Shown here piece after piece: positions 24,946-35,879 of a DNA stretch of 64,000 nucleotides (position 1 is its first letter; every line of letters starts with the position of its first letter). The notes under the pieces were generated by a model. The model did no database searches. It saw only the letters and a list, made by a program, of their open reading frames with translations, and had not been told where the DNA came from. Made by a program: the position numbers and the translations under genes. Source of the stretch: Micropterix aruncella (lineage: Eukaryota > Arthropoda > Insecta > Lepidoptera > Micropterigidae). The DNA lies in contig OX155964.1 in the NCBI GenBank assembly GCA_944548615.1, forward strand, positions 14,722,980-14,786,979, in the 5' to 3' direction.

Positions 24946-25744
24946 ATAAAAGATTCCTGCACATAAATACTTCTATTTACGCTTTATGCGATTTACTTGG
25001 CTACGCGAAGTACGTTGATTTTTAATTTATCTCGGATTTCATTGCGAAACACCGAAGAAATTAGCCTCGAAAAAATATGCTAAGCAGTTGGTGTACCCTA
25101 GGGTAGGTATTGTTAGGAATACGAGTTTGGCATCAGCATTGAGGCCTGGACGGATCCTTCGAACCTCTTGAGAACTATGTTGTGGGGCTGCCTATGTGTA
25201 CACTACAAAGATTTTATGCTATAAATACATATAAACCATACACTGATATATGAGATAATTACATATTACGAGGTATGTTTACACATATGCATAGCTTTAA
25301 ATGTGAAATATTTTAAAATCCTGTAGGTGTGTTCGCTGTGTAGCGACCCCGGTAATCTGGGCCCGACAGCGTAATTCCAGGATTAATCGGAGTGTCTTCT
25401 AATTCGCACATATAGATGTTTGTACCTATATATTATACATACAGATCACAGCGCGGTTCACCTCGTAAATAATTACAGAAGTTTTGCATGTACAGCGACT
25501 CGGATAACTCGGAACATACTTACATTTTGATTGCTGACATCCGTTTCAAACCCCAAAATTCAAATGTTTATTAAATGTTAGGATACCGTTTACCAAATAA
25601 TAATAAAGAAAATTTAGATACTTTATCCTACCCTACCCCTCCTTATGAAAAAATTTATAATATAGCTATTATATATAAATATTTTTTTTGACTTAAACCT
25701 AAATTGCCTTCAAATTAAAATTTTAATAAAATCTTACGCAGTGC
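24946..25744. other. non-coding stretch
   Basis: No recognisable feature. GC-rich islets near 25330-25390 stand out in AT-rich DNA but carry no motif I can name. Confidence 0.45.
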
Positions 25745-26300
25745 TTATTATTTCAACTTATTTTCCCGGCACTGAGAATTTGCGACTTGTTTTACAGAAA
25801 TAATCCCTATTATTGCGAACTATCCATCAACCAAAGGTCTATTAGAGGTACCACCAATTTTATCATTCCGTAAGCCTCCTAATATACAAGCCATACTTAA
25901 CAAAACAAACGAAATTATTCTAGATGCAACAATAATTTGGGCCTTCAGCCAGGTTGCGCTCGCTATAAAATTCTTCCTTCTTCAAATCACTTCTTTTACT
26001 AGTCCAAATAATACAGATAATTACAAGGTTCCTTTTAATTTCCGTTGTTTTCTAAAATTATAATTTATAAAATGCTGTCCAGGATCTGCCATTCGTTTTA
26101 TATTGGGGAAACCACGACACCGATTAATATTAGATTAAATAATCATAGGGCCGGCTAGTGTAGGTAATAAAAGTCAGCTCCCAATAGCTTTACATGCCAA
26201 AGCTATAGTTTAGCATTTGATCAATGTTTTAAAGCTCCTGGGGCGACCTATCCGGACCGGCAGCAGTTACACAGCAGCCAACCCATTGGTTAGCGGCTGA
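25745..26300 (+). pseudogene. decayed Penelope-like element, linker and GIY-YIG part
   Basis: With frameshifts, plus-strand translation follows the intact protein at 27660-28688 in order: TYFPGTENLRLVLQK (cf. TYFPGVEKLRPILKD), FRKPPNIQAILNKT (cf. YRRPPNLRNILSKT), TSFTSPNNTDNYKV (cf. EEFTSPNTSENYSI), CHSFYIGETTTPINIRLNNH (cf. CEAFYVGETTNALRLRMNNH) and PIALHAK (cf. PIPLHAR). This covers the zinc-finger linker and the GIY-YIG endonuclease. Several stops and frameshifts are present and no RT is left. It is clearly a different, older lineage from the palindromic copy 1 kb downstream. Confidence 0.85.
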
Positions 26301-26678
26301 TTGATACAGTTGATACAGTTGCCTTTCCTAATGTCGAACAGCGCAATGCATCAGCTGTGAACTTATCAGTGGTGGAAAAGTATAACCTCAGCGGTGTCAA
26401 ACTCAAAACTAGCGATATTGGTACGGTGACAAAAATACCAATCTACGTTCAAGAATCCCTCACATCGTGTCTGTTGTATTTATATTTACAGGCAAAGAAA
26501 GCTGCTAAAGGAAAGGATTACCAATGTCCGTGACTGAAGGATTGCATTATTAAATTTAAAAAGAATGAGAAAATCCAGACGGACCGTCTCACCGTGGAAA
26601 ATAAAGGTCTCTTTCGGGTCAAAATTTGATAACTTTTTTATTTCTAAAGAATCGAATGTTAAAAATTTGCAAAAATAG
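26301..26678. other. non-coding stretch between Penelope fragment and repeat E
   Basis: No protein or repeat recognised. The minus-strand frame at 26486-26695 is most likely a chance frame. Confidence 0.4.
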
Positions 26679-27165
<487 letters not shown>

Positions 27166-27189
27166 GTAAGGTTAGTGAAGGTTGTACCT

Positions 27190-27232
27190 TTGCCGGACGT
27201 TTCGGAGCCCGTGGCTCCTTCTTCAGCGGCAA
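27190..27232 (-). ncRNA. minimal hammerhead ribozyme motif, left arm
   Basis: Complement of the right-arm motif at 30130-30172 and identical to it. On the minus strand: stem I TTGCCG/CGGCAA, core CTGAAGA, stem II GGAGCC-ACG-GGCTCC, core GAAA, then CGTC with cleavage expected after the C. Stem III is reduced to the self-complementary ACGT, so folding should need two copies. Hammerhead motifs of this minimal type are known from Penelope-like elements. Confidence 0.85.
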
Positions 27233-27454
27233 GAAGAATACTGCAGTGGAAGCTGTCACCTGCAACTACCCGCATTCCTCTGTGGTGCTGGGAGAGGGGT
27301 GTAGTGGGCGGGAAAATGCATTTTTAAATAAAATATTGGATTTAGAATTTGGTAATGTGGAAATAAATAATGATATGTAGAGTGTATGAGAATATGTAGA
27401 GTGTATAAGAATATATAGGTGGAAGAATTAATATATAGTGTAATTTGTATCTAC

Positions 27455-27456
<2 letters not shown>

Positions 27457-27522
<66 letters not shown>
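27457..27522. repeat. (TG)33 microsatellite in 3' UTR
   Basis: A 66-bp TG run inside the left arm, mirrored by the 70-bp CA run at 29836-29905. Flanks TGAGAGGGTGAGTGAGGGTG are shared, so the run was part of the element before it became palindromic. Confidence 0.97.
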
Positions 27523-27524
<2 letters not shown>

Positions 27525-27659
27525 AGGGTGAGTGAGGGTGTGTTTATTTGTGTGAGTGTGTATGTTTGTGAGGGTGTGTTGGTGAGAGTATAAACACAGA
27601 TAGATATATATGTATATATTAAAAGGGTGTATACTATAGGATGGAATGTGTCTGTATCA

Positions 27660-28688
27660 TTAATGTTGAATATTCAGGCCTTTGCCATGGCAAGCTCCAA
27701 GTACCCAAATATGTCCCAGCTCCCATGTTTTGAGCTTAATTTCAGGCGTGTTCTCTGGGAAGGCCTTTACCACCTTAACCGTAAAACAGTCGTTAAAGAG
27801 TTTTCCATGCGACCGAGCGTGGAGTGGAATCGGAAGATTAGACAGATCGTTTCTCACTGAGGATCTGTGATTATTCATCCTCAATCTGAGAGCGTTGGTG
27901 GTTTCCCCAACGTAAAACGCCTCACAAAACTTACATTGAAGATAGTAAATGCAATTTTGCGAATTGCAATCTGCATGCGATTTGATCGAATAATTTTCGG
28001 AGGTGTTGGGGCTCGTGAACTCTTCTGCCTGGAGGTGGATCGGGCATGTTTTGCAGCGACTGCGATTGCAGGGAAATGATCCTGGTGGTAGCGATGATTG
28101 CGTCACGGGAGATGGAGTCCCTGTCTTAGACAAAATGTTGCGTAGGTTAGGTGGTCGACGATATGACACTGAGGGAGGGCCGGAGAAGAGACTTTTCGTC
28201 AACGGGCTCGATGAAAGGATCGGAAACAAGTCCTTCAAAATTGGCCTTAACTTTTCAACTCCGGGAAAGTAGGTGGTACACAAGTTTACCATTTCTTTTT
28301 TCGGCAAGGTGTTGTTGGATTTCAAGTGGAAACGCCTATGCGCGGGAATAATTTGATTAGCAAGCAAAACATCACGATAATCTCTTCTTTTGAGAGCCGA
28401 ATTGAGAGAATCGAGGTATGTGCTGAGGCTAAAATTATTGTTGCATATGCGATGACCCCGAATTGAAAGAGAGTGCGGTATGGAGCGCTTAGTATGTGGA
28501 GGATGGCAACTATTGTAGTGTAGATAGAGTTGGTGGTTGGTCGGCTTTATGTGGACCGAGGTTTTTAGAGTACCATCGACAAGAACTAGATCCACATCTA
28601 GAAATGTGACTCTTTCGCTAGAAAATTTAAAGGTAAATTCCATAGTGGAGAAATTGTTTAAATCTTCTAGAAGACTAACACTAGACAC
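27660..28688 (-). CDS. Penelope-like element protein, C-terminal RT end plus GIY-YIG endonuclease (342 residues, 5'-truncated)
   Basis: Open for 342 codons. Residues 1-5 are encoded by the 17-bp centre and arm edge; real homology starts about residue 7. Residues 29-110 are the end of the RT domain (FLDVDL at 29-34, YLHYNSCHPPHTKRSIPHS at 55-73, RRIC-like RGHRIC). The palm with the catalytic aspartates is missing. Residues 207-216 CNRSRCKTCP are the linker zinc finger typical of Penelope-like elements. The GIY-YIG nuclease starts at IYY 247-249 and YVGETTNALRLRMNNH 259-274, followed by PIPLHARSHG. Family proteins are usually 700-900 residues, so less than half remains. The frame has no lesion, unlike the twin in the right arm, which has one stop. 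It cannot retrotranspose alone. Confidence 0.9.
   Translation of the reverse strand: MSSVSLLEDLNNFSTMEFTFKFSSERVTFLDVDLVLVDGTLKTSVHIKPTNHQLYLHYNSCHPPHTKRSIPHSLSIRGHRICNNNFSLSTYLDSLNSALKRRDYRDVLLANQIIPAHRRFHLKSNNTLPKKEMVNLCTTYFPGVEKLRPILKDLFPILSSSPLTKSLFSGPPSVSYRRPPNLRNILSKTGTPSPVTQSSLPPGSFPCNRSRCKTCPIHLQAEEFTSPNTSENYSIKSHADCNSQNCIYYLQCKFCEAFYVGETTNALRLRMNNHRSSVRNDLSNLPIPLHARSHGKLFNDCFTVKVVKAFPENTPEIKLKTWELGHIWVLGACHGKGLNIQH
28671..28687. other. 17-bp unpaired centre of the palindrome
   Basis: Between CTAG at 28667-28670 and CTAG at 28688-28691 lies AAGACTAACACTAGACA, with no mirror copy. The arms are exact up to this point on both sides. It may be the junction filler or the first bases of one truncated copy. 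Confidence 0.9.
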
Positions 28689-28714
28689 TAGAAGATTTAA
28701 ACAATTTCTCCACT

Positions 28715-29698
28715 ATGGAATTTACCTTTAAATTTTCTAGCGAAAGAGTCACATTTCTAGATGTGGATCTAGTTCTTGTCGATGGTACTCTAAAAACCTC
28801 GGTCCACATAAAGCCGACCAACCACCAACTCTATCTACACTACAATAGTTGCCATCCTCCACATACTAAGCGCTCCATACCGCACTCTCTTTCAATTCGG
28901 GGTCATCGCATATGCAACAATAATTTTAGCCTCAGCACATACCTCGATTCTCTCAATTCGGCTCTCAAAAGAAGAGATTATCCTGATGTTTAGCTTGCTA
29001 ATCAAATTATTCCCGCGCATAGGCGTTTCCACTTGAAATCCAACAACACCTTGCCGAAAAAAGAAATGGTAAACTTGTGTACCACCTACTTTCCCGGAGT
29101 TGAAAAGTTAGGGCCAATTTTGAAGGACTTGTTTCCGATCCTTTCATCGAGCCCGTTGACGAAAAGTCTCTTCTCCGGCCCTCCCTCAGTGTCATATCGT
29201 CGACCACCTAACCTACGCAACATTTTGTCTAAGACAGGGACTCCATCTCCCGTGACGCAATCATCGCTACCACCAGGATCATTTCCCTGCAATCGCAGTC
29301 GCTGCAAAACATGCCCGATCCACCTCCAGGCAGAAGAGTTCACGAGCCCCAACACCTCCGAAAATTATTCGATCAAATCGCATGCAGATTGCAATTCGCA
29401 AAATTGCATTTACTATCTTCAATGTAAGTTTTGTGAGGCGTTTTACGTTGGGGAAACCACCAACGCTCTCAGATTGAGGATGAATAATCACAGATCCTCA
29501 GTGAGAAACGATCTGTCTAATCTTCCGATTCCACTCCACGCTCGGTCGCATGGAAAACTCTTTAACGACTGTTTTACGGTTAAGGTGGTAAAGGCCTTCC
29601 CAGAGAACACGCCTGAAATTAAGCTCAAAACATGGGAGCTGGGACATATTTGGGTACTTGGAGCTTGCCATGGCAAAGGCCTGAATATTCAACATTAA
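28715..29698 (+). pseudogene. Penelope-like element protein, right arm, one nonsense codon
   Basis: Same protein as the left arm from its MEFTFKFSS block to the terminal GKGLNIQH. A TAG at 28991-28993 interrupts it after KRRDYPDV, where the left arm reads RDYRDVLLAN; the frame is unchanged on either side. Other visible differences are P for R at that block and G for R in EKLGPILKD. The zinc finger RCKTCP and nuclease blocks YYLQCKFC and YVGETTNALRLR are intact. Confidence 0.9.
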
Positions 29699-29833
29699 TG
29701 ATACAGACACATTCCATCCTATAGTATACACCCTTTTAATATATACATATATATCTATCTGTGTTTATACTCTCACCAACACACCCTCACAAACATACAC
29801 ACTCACACAAATAAACACACCCTCACTCACCCT

Positions 29834-29835
<2 letters not shown>

Positions 29836-29905
<70 letters not shown>
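29836..29905. repeat. (CA)35 microsatellite in 3' UTR
   Basis: Mirror of the (TG)33 in the left arm; two repeat units longer. The length difference is one of the few changes between arms. Confidence 0.97.
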
Positions 29906-29907
<2 letters not shown>

Positions 29908-30129
29908 GTAGATACAAATTACACTATATATTAATTCTTCCACCTATATATTCTTATACACTCTACATATTCTCATACACTCTACATATCATTATTTATT
30001 TCCACATTACCAAATTCTAAATCCAATATTTTATTTAAAAATGCATTTTCCCGCCCACTACACCCCTCTCCCAGCACCACAGAGGAATGCGGGTAGTTGC
30101 AGGTGACAGCTTCCACTGCAGTATTCTTC

Positions 30130-30172
30130 TTGCCGCTGAAGAAGGAGCCACGGGCTCCGAAACGTCCGGCAA
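30130..30172 (+). ncRNA. minimal hammerhead ribozyme motif, right arm
   Basis: Stem I TTGCCG (30130-30135) pairs with CGGCAA (30167-30172). Core CTGAAGA fits the CUGANGA consensus at 30136-30142. Stem II is GGAGCC (30144-30149), loop ACG, GGCTCC (30153-30158). GAAA stands at 30159-30162, followed by CGTC (30163-30166), a GUC cleavage triplet. All conserved catalytic positions of a type I hammerhead are there. Stem III is only the palindrome ACGT, so activity is expected from a dimer. It lies about 430 bp after the stop codon, where Penelope-like elements carry ribozymes in their terminal repeats. Confidence 0.87.
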
Positions 30173-30230
30173 AGGTACAACCTTCACTAACCTTACAATT
30201 AAATAAAAATGTTTTAAAAGTTTTCATTTA

Positions 30231-31257
<1,027 letters not shown>

Positions 31258-31680
31258 GGCTTGATTGCAAAGTATTATCATTAAATGCAGAGAAAACAAA
31301 ATACATATCATTCTCTAAAACCAGCGAGGGAAATGCATCACAAAGCTTGCAGATATGTAAGGACACTTCAAAGATTTCTGTGCTTGCTCTGCTCTATACA
31401 AAGTGAGCAGGATTAAATACTTAGTTTTGACTTTAGACAATATACTGACCTGGACTTACCAAATTTACAATACAGCGGCAGAAATAAGTAAATTAATGCA
31501 TCCATTTAAGCTTTTACGAAACGTAATATCGAAACCGGTATTTAAAGTAGTTTATTACGCGCTTGCACAGAGCATTTTAGCATATTATATACTTGGTCGG
31601 AGTGAAGGCAAGGCTATCGCACCTCGATCCGCTTCTGCCCAAGCTATGGGTTATTACTCAAAAAGTAGGTAAAAAATCGT
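31258..31680 (+). pseudogene. LINE RT fragment, same group as 18803-20520
   Basis: Translation gives WLDCKVLSLNAEKTKYISFS, then after a stop IKYLVLTLDNILTWTYQI, LMHPFKLLRNVISKPV and VVYYALAQSILAYYILG. These line up with KINYLGVVVDDKLNW, LIQIFKVLRSLISKPL and IYYVLVNSILSYGILG at 19408-19779. The WL-N-K--Y block is the piece between YADD and the thumb. It is truncated on both sides and carries stops. Confidence 0.83.
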
Positions 31681-32999
31681 TTGTTTTTTTAATTAGATTT
31701 CCATATAATAATACTTTTAACAATATACCAGGCATTTTTTAACACAATAGACCAATTTATTACCTTTTTTTGTATTTATTATCGTAGGAACAATTTGACG
31801 TATCACTTAATATGTTTTGTAAGTTTCGGGCTATTTTTTTTTTTTACTTTTTATACTCCAACTTACCTACGTGTTACGGGTTTTTGCGTTCGAGCGATAA
31901 TATAACGGCAGAAAAACGTTGAAATACCAATCCGAACGACTATGTCTCTGTTCCGTATAGCTAACATTTGCTAAAACGATACTTTATATGTTCATAACAT
32001 TAGCGAATTGCACCAGCAAACGACGCATAAGATTGATACAAGATTTAATACACATTGAAATCACACGGTTCCCAAACTTAATAGTACCCATGCACAGAGA
32101 CTTTCCCAGCAATCAGAGAAGACCGCTCCCTTCCCCGCGCGACAAAAAAAAACCAATATCATACCCCCCCGTACTTCCCTTCTCCCCCTTCCTCCCTTAA
32201 CCGTTCTCTCCAACCCCTCTTCAACTCCCACTTCCCTCAACACCTTCCGACATCTCCATTCCCCCCCCCCCCACCAACATCCCTCTTCCCCTCATCAACC
32301 CACCTATTTCGTAAAGGGTGCAATGAAGGATTCTCCAGTACTTTGTAACGAAGCGCTCTTATCCCGATTGATCCAGGATCGCGTCGTTCTGACATTAATG
32401 AAACGGTTTCGAAACACATGTTCTCCTAATGTAAACAACACGTAAACAAAAGTGACGTTTGACAGGCATAAAGAAGAGAAGATCAGTACCATCGACAATA
32501 GACTCCCCGTAGTACCTACATTGGAATTGACGTCGGCCGTCAAATAATTCTTTGTTTCCAAAAATAAATAATAATTTAATATTACAGTATTAACTGAGGT
32601 CGTTTCGTAATAAAATAATTTATTAAAGTAATGACTTTCATCATGGTCAACGCAGCCGACAGCATCTCCTGCGCACGCGCAGGAGTAACCGTAACGTCAG
32701 AGCGGTCTTTGCCAGTAGTATAATTAATACCGTAAACATTTACAGTTTTTATTAAAAATGTATAATCAACGGTAAATAAAAAAAAGTAATTAAATCTAGG
32801 TGCATAGTCCCTCGAAAAATACTTGGATTTATGTATAAGTCCACAGGGGAATTAAAATACGACAATAAAATACGACGCCGGATAGGAATTCAAAATTTGG
32901 CGGGGAAATAAGCCGGATTTGAGAAGCAAACGTTCGCTATCTACTCAGTGTAGAAAAATTGTTAATTCATAAATCTATAGCCGTCTCGGGCACTAGAGA
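31681..32999. other. non-coding, with pyrimidine-rich tract
   Basis: From about 32110 to 32290 the plus strand is almost only C and T, including ten Cs near 32262. A perfect palindrome CTCCTGCGCACGCGCAGGAG sits at 32666-32685. No protein or transposon end is recognised. Confidence 0.55.
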
Positions 33000-33930
33000 T
33001 CCCGGAAAGGAGTCCCGTGTAATATTTAAGTGGGATTACGCATATTATTCCGGTGAGTTCTTGCTTGTGTTTTTGGTGTCGATCGGTGAATCCGTGTGGT
33101 GGGATAGCGGATGGCTAGATTATCGGAACGGCAGGAGATTCGCCGAGGGTCGGGTCGTCCCAGTCCCAGCTTCCTGTTCCAATTCCCGCGAAAATCTGGT
33201 TGACTTTAATCCTGTGTTCTCCCACAGGGATCTCGGTTATAATTTTGAATTCGCCGCGGCCAACTTCCATCGCCGAACCGTCGTGCCATCGTGTTGCCAG
33301 CAACTGCCCCGACAATCTCCTCTTCGCCGGCTTTCCATAGCCGAAATCATCGGACGGGGAGCGATATCGGGACGCGCCTGAACCTAAGGAAGGCCCTTCT
33401 TCTTCTTCGTCGTCGCCGAAATCGCCGACTGCTCCAGCCATCGGACGAGCGCGACCTACCCACATCAGCGATACCGACGACTATCCCGAAGACTGCCGGA
33501 TTCCTGGAGCGGAAACCTCGGGGAATTGTCACTGGAGGACCTCAACCATTACCGTTTAAAATCGTTTACCGCCCCCATAACGCAATTTAATGTAAACTTG
33601 CTTATAGCCGACCTTGACAGGTCTCATGCTAATTTTCATTATAAAATATATTTTTCTCCAGTTACTAATAATAATTTTGACTCCTTTAAATTCGTCTCCT
33701 TTTATACATTATCTCAAGCATTGCATTCTAAAAATAAAAATATCTATTTACTTCAATGTAACCATTTTGGAATTCTAAGAAATAAAGTATACTTTTCGAT
33801 TTTTCCGAGTTTTTCTATCAATTGGAAAACCATATACGTTACAACTTTAAAGTCAACTTCTTTAATAGAACCTATCGCTCGTTCTGACCCCACTCCCTTC
33901 TTGCTGCTGTTTGTGAATGCTGCTTAATTT
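33000..33930. other. GC-rich coding-like block of unknown origin
   Basis: Long open frames occur on both strands (plus 32959-33381 and 33526-33927, minus 33115-33465). The minus frame reads GDFGDDEEEEGPSLGSG, SPSDDFGYGKPAKRRLSG, then EFKIITEIPVGEHRIKV and WDWDDPTLGES. The last part is faintly like the glycogen-binding region of AMPK beta subunits (pattern F-TII-LP-GEH-YK, W--DP), but the match is short and could be chance. No splice structure can be proved. It may be a gene fragment, a pseudogene or the 5' part of a LINE. Confidence 0.25.
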
Positions 33931-34129
33931 ATAACTTATGCACTACCACCTGCCAAAATATGAATGTATTTTTTTTTCTTTTCTTTTTATTATTATATAT
34001 ACATATTTTTTTATTTTTTTATTTTTTGAAATTTATTTTATATAATACCTATTGTAACTATGTAATGAAATGTAATGTAAATACATGTATGTGTATGTAA
34101 ATGTAAAATGTAAAAAGAGAAAAATGTAT

Positions 34130-34767
34130 TTATGAAACGAATAAATAAATGACTCCTTGGGGGATTGGATGGGGACAGAAGCCTCTGATCATTGGATATA
34201 CAATTAAGCTCGCGCAGAAAAGACGACTATAGTCGTTATAACCGGTCGGGTGGTGGATGGATTGGCTTCTGTCTCCATCCACCTCGTTGGAGTAAGAAAC
34301 AAAAATTGAATCTATCGCAACCCTAGACTTGTGTGCTGGGGCGTTGTCTTGATGAAACAAAACAATTTTAGCAAGTTTGCCTCTTAATTTTTCACGTATT
34401 AAATTTCGCAATATCTTATTTGTTCAGCATATACAGCTCGAGTTATAGTATATCCATGATCGAGGTATTCCATCATCACGACCCCTTTTTACTGTCTCAA
34501 AAAAGAGTGCCCTTAATCTTGCCGGTGGATGGAATAGCCTTGATTTTTTTAGGAGTTAGAGATGATAGTCGTTTTCAAGTCACGGACTGCTGTTTTGTTT
34601 CAGGATAAAAATGGTGAAGCTATGTTTCCATAGTAATAAATCGAGTCAAAAAACGGTCAGTACCCTGTTGTAACAAATGGAAAGAGCGTTGCAAAATCTT
34701 CCGACTAGTTTTTTCTGCGCGTTCGTAAGCATTCTAGGTACCCAGCGTGCGGATACCTTTTTCATCC
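34130..34767 (-). pseudogene. mariner-like transposase, C-terminal part (interrupted)
   Basis: Minus-strand translation, with stops, follows the mariner transposase: MKKVSARWVPRML, RFITMET (cf. ITMDETW), FYPETKQQS, LTPKKIKAIPSTGKI, GKLAKIVLFHQDNAPAHKSR (the second catalytic Asp block, HQDNAPAHKS). Several nonsense codons and frameshifts show it is dead. Just upstream of the MKKVSARWVP codons the sequence is broken by a family-S insertion, and the frame resumes at 35440. Confidence 0.88.
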
Positions 34768-35427
34768 AACAACAACTAGAGTTGTCAACTACAACGGGCG
34801 AGCCCGGCACCTCGGGAAGTTTTACGATTAGTCGTTCTATCTCCCTGGAGTGAGCGCAGAAGACTTGGACAAAACAGTCCAACGTCAAGCTCCACCACAA
34901 ACCCGTAAGAGGCCAACGCCTTAACCGCGAGATAGCCAGGAGTGTTACCCAGCGGGCCTACACTCACGCCCTTACTTCCAATTGCGACCAGATTACTCCA
35001 GTCTCTCTATTGGTTACGAGTTCGAGGTCGCTTGCTTACAAAGCGGTGAAACGGTGTATACCGAATATATCGCGGTCCACGGCATCCTTTGCCCGGCTGT
35101 TCACTCAGGATCGGGTAGCCGATGGTCGTTTCAAGAGCAGTCGCCGTAAGGTCCGCAGCCACCCCCGCTGTATAGGAAACAGTACTGCTTCCAGACTCCC
35201 CGACTGTTAGTCAGAGTGCGCAATCGATTGGCTTATGACGCACGATGCGCAGACCGTCCAGGAGCGCCAGAAGGTTGATTCCTAGGGGAAACTAACCCTA
35301 AGGTCAGAGTCCTACCCAGGCTCGTACTTCATTCGTGTAGGCCGTCGGATAGGTGTTGACCCGTGAGTGTGACCAACCCTGAACAGAATGGGTCTTCGTG
35401 GCCAACTCAGCAAGGGCCCCTTAGCTC
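34768..35427 (+). mobile_element. family S, reference full-length copy with 12-bp TSD
   Basis: This 660-bp copy starts AACAACAACTAGAGTTGTCA, continues CAACGGGCGAGCCC, and ends CAGCAAGGGCCCCTTAGCTC. It is flanked by CCTTTTTCATCC at 34756-34767 and 35428-35439. The host is a mariner transposase gene whose frame reads through when the copy and one TSD are removed, so the ends are certain. Its 5' end can form two short stems (ACAACT/AGTTGT and CGGGCGAGCCCG). There is no A-tail, no microsatellite tail and no long open frame. TSD size fits target-primed reverse transcription, not a cut-and-paste element. Confidence 0.95.
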
Positions 35428-35720
35428 CCTTTTTCATCCCTAAGCTATCATATAAAATGCTATGCGCACAACCTATCGAAATGTAACTGTTTCAGCTAAT
35501 ACTAGTTAAAACTAATTGTAACAGGATGGTCCGCCAAAATATATTTGTTTTCTTAACCATTGCTTCAGTGACTGCCGTCGTAGTACGACCCGGGCGATGG
35601 TCATCGTTAGTAGAAGTTCCTTTATGCTCAAAGTTAGTACACCAACATGGAACCGTAGAATATATAAAGCATCAACCTCTAATGTATCGTATTTCTTGAA
35701 ATACTCGCTCGGTACAAAAA
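35428..35720 (-). pseudogene. mariner-like transposase, N-terminal part
   Basis: Minus-strand translation gives DHRPGRTTTAVTEAMVKK, then AETVTFRx-like and ISIGCAHSILYDSLGMKKV, matching the helix-turn-helix end and linker of mariner transposases (GRP-TATTEENV, ISxGSAHxILHExLGMKKV). It joins directly to SARWVPRML at 34740 when family S is removed. The first helix-turn-helix and the terminal repeats could not be identified. Confidence 0.83.
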
Positions 35721-35879
35721 AAAAGCAAATATAGTCAACTACCGCGTGAAACTAATTAATTAATTAACGTATCGACAACACGCTAACATGATTGGAAACT
35801 TATTTAAAAAACATCCAAAAAACTGGTTTTGTTTTTTAAAACATAATAATAGATATATTACCTCGCCTGCCAGTATTTA

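Larger units (their letters stand above)
28688..30200 (+). mobile_element. Penelope-like element, right arm of palindrome
   Basis: Plus-oriented twin of the left arm, joined head to head at its truncated 5' end. After the shared terminal CCTTACAATT it carries a further A/T-rich piece (AAATAAAAATG...TTTTCATTT) not present on the left before reaching (AT)n at 30236. Arm identity is very high by eye, which implies that the second arm was made recently from the first, or both in one event. Confidence 0.95.

Noticed and set aside
34768..35427. Family S as a Helitron or inverted-repeat DNA transposon
   Set aside because: It has 11-17 bp target duplications of variable length, no terminal inverted repeats, and does not follow the TC...CTRR rule or insert between A and T.
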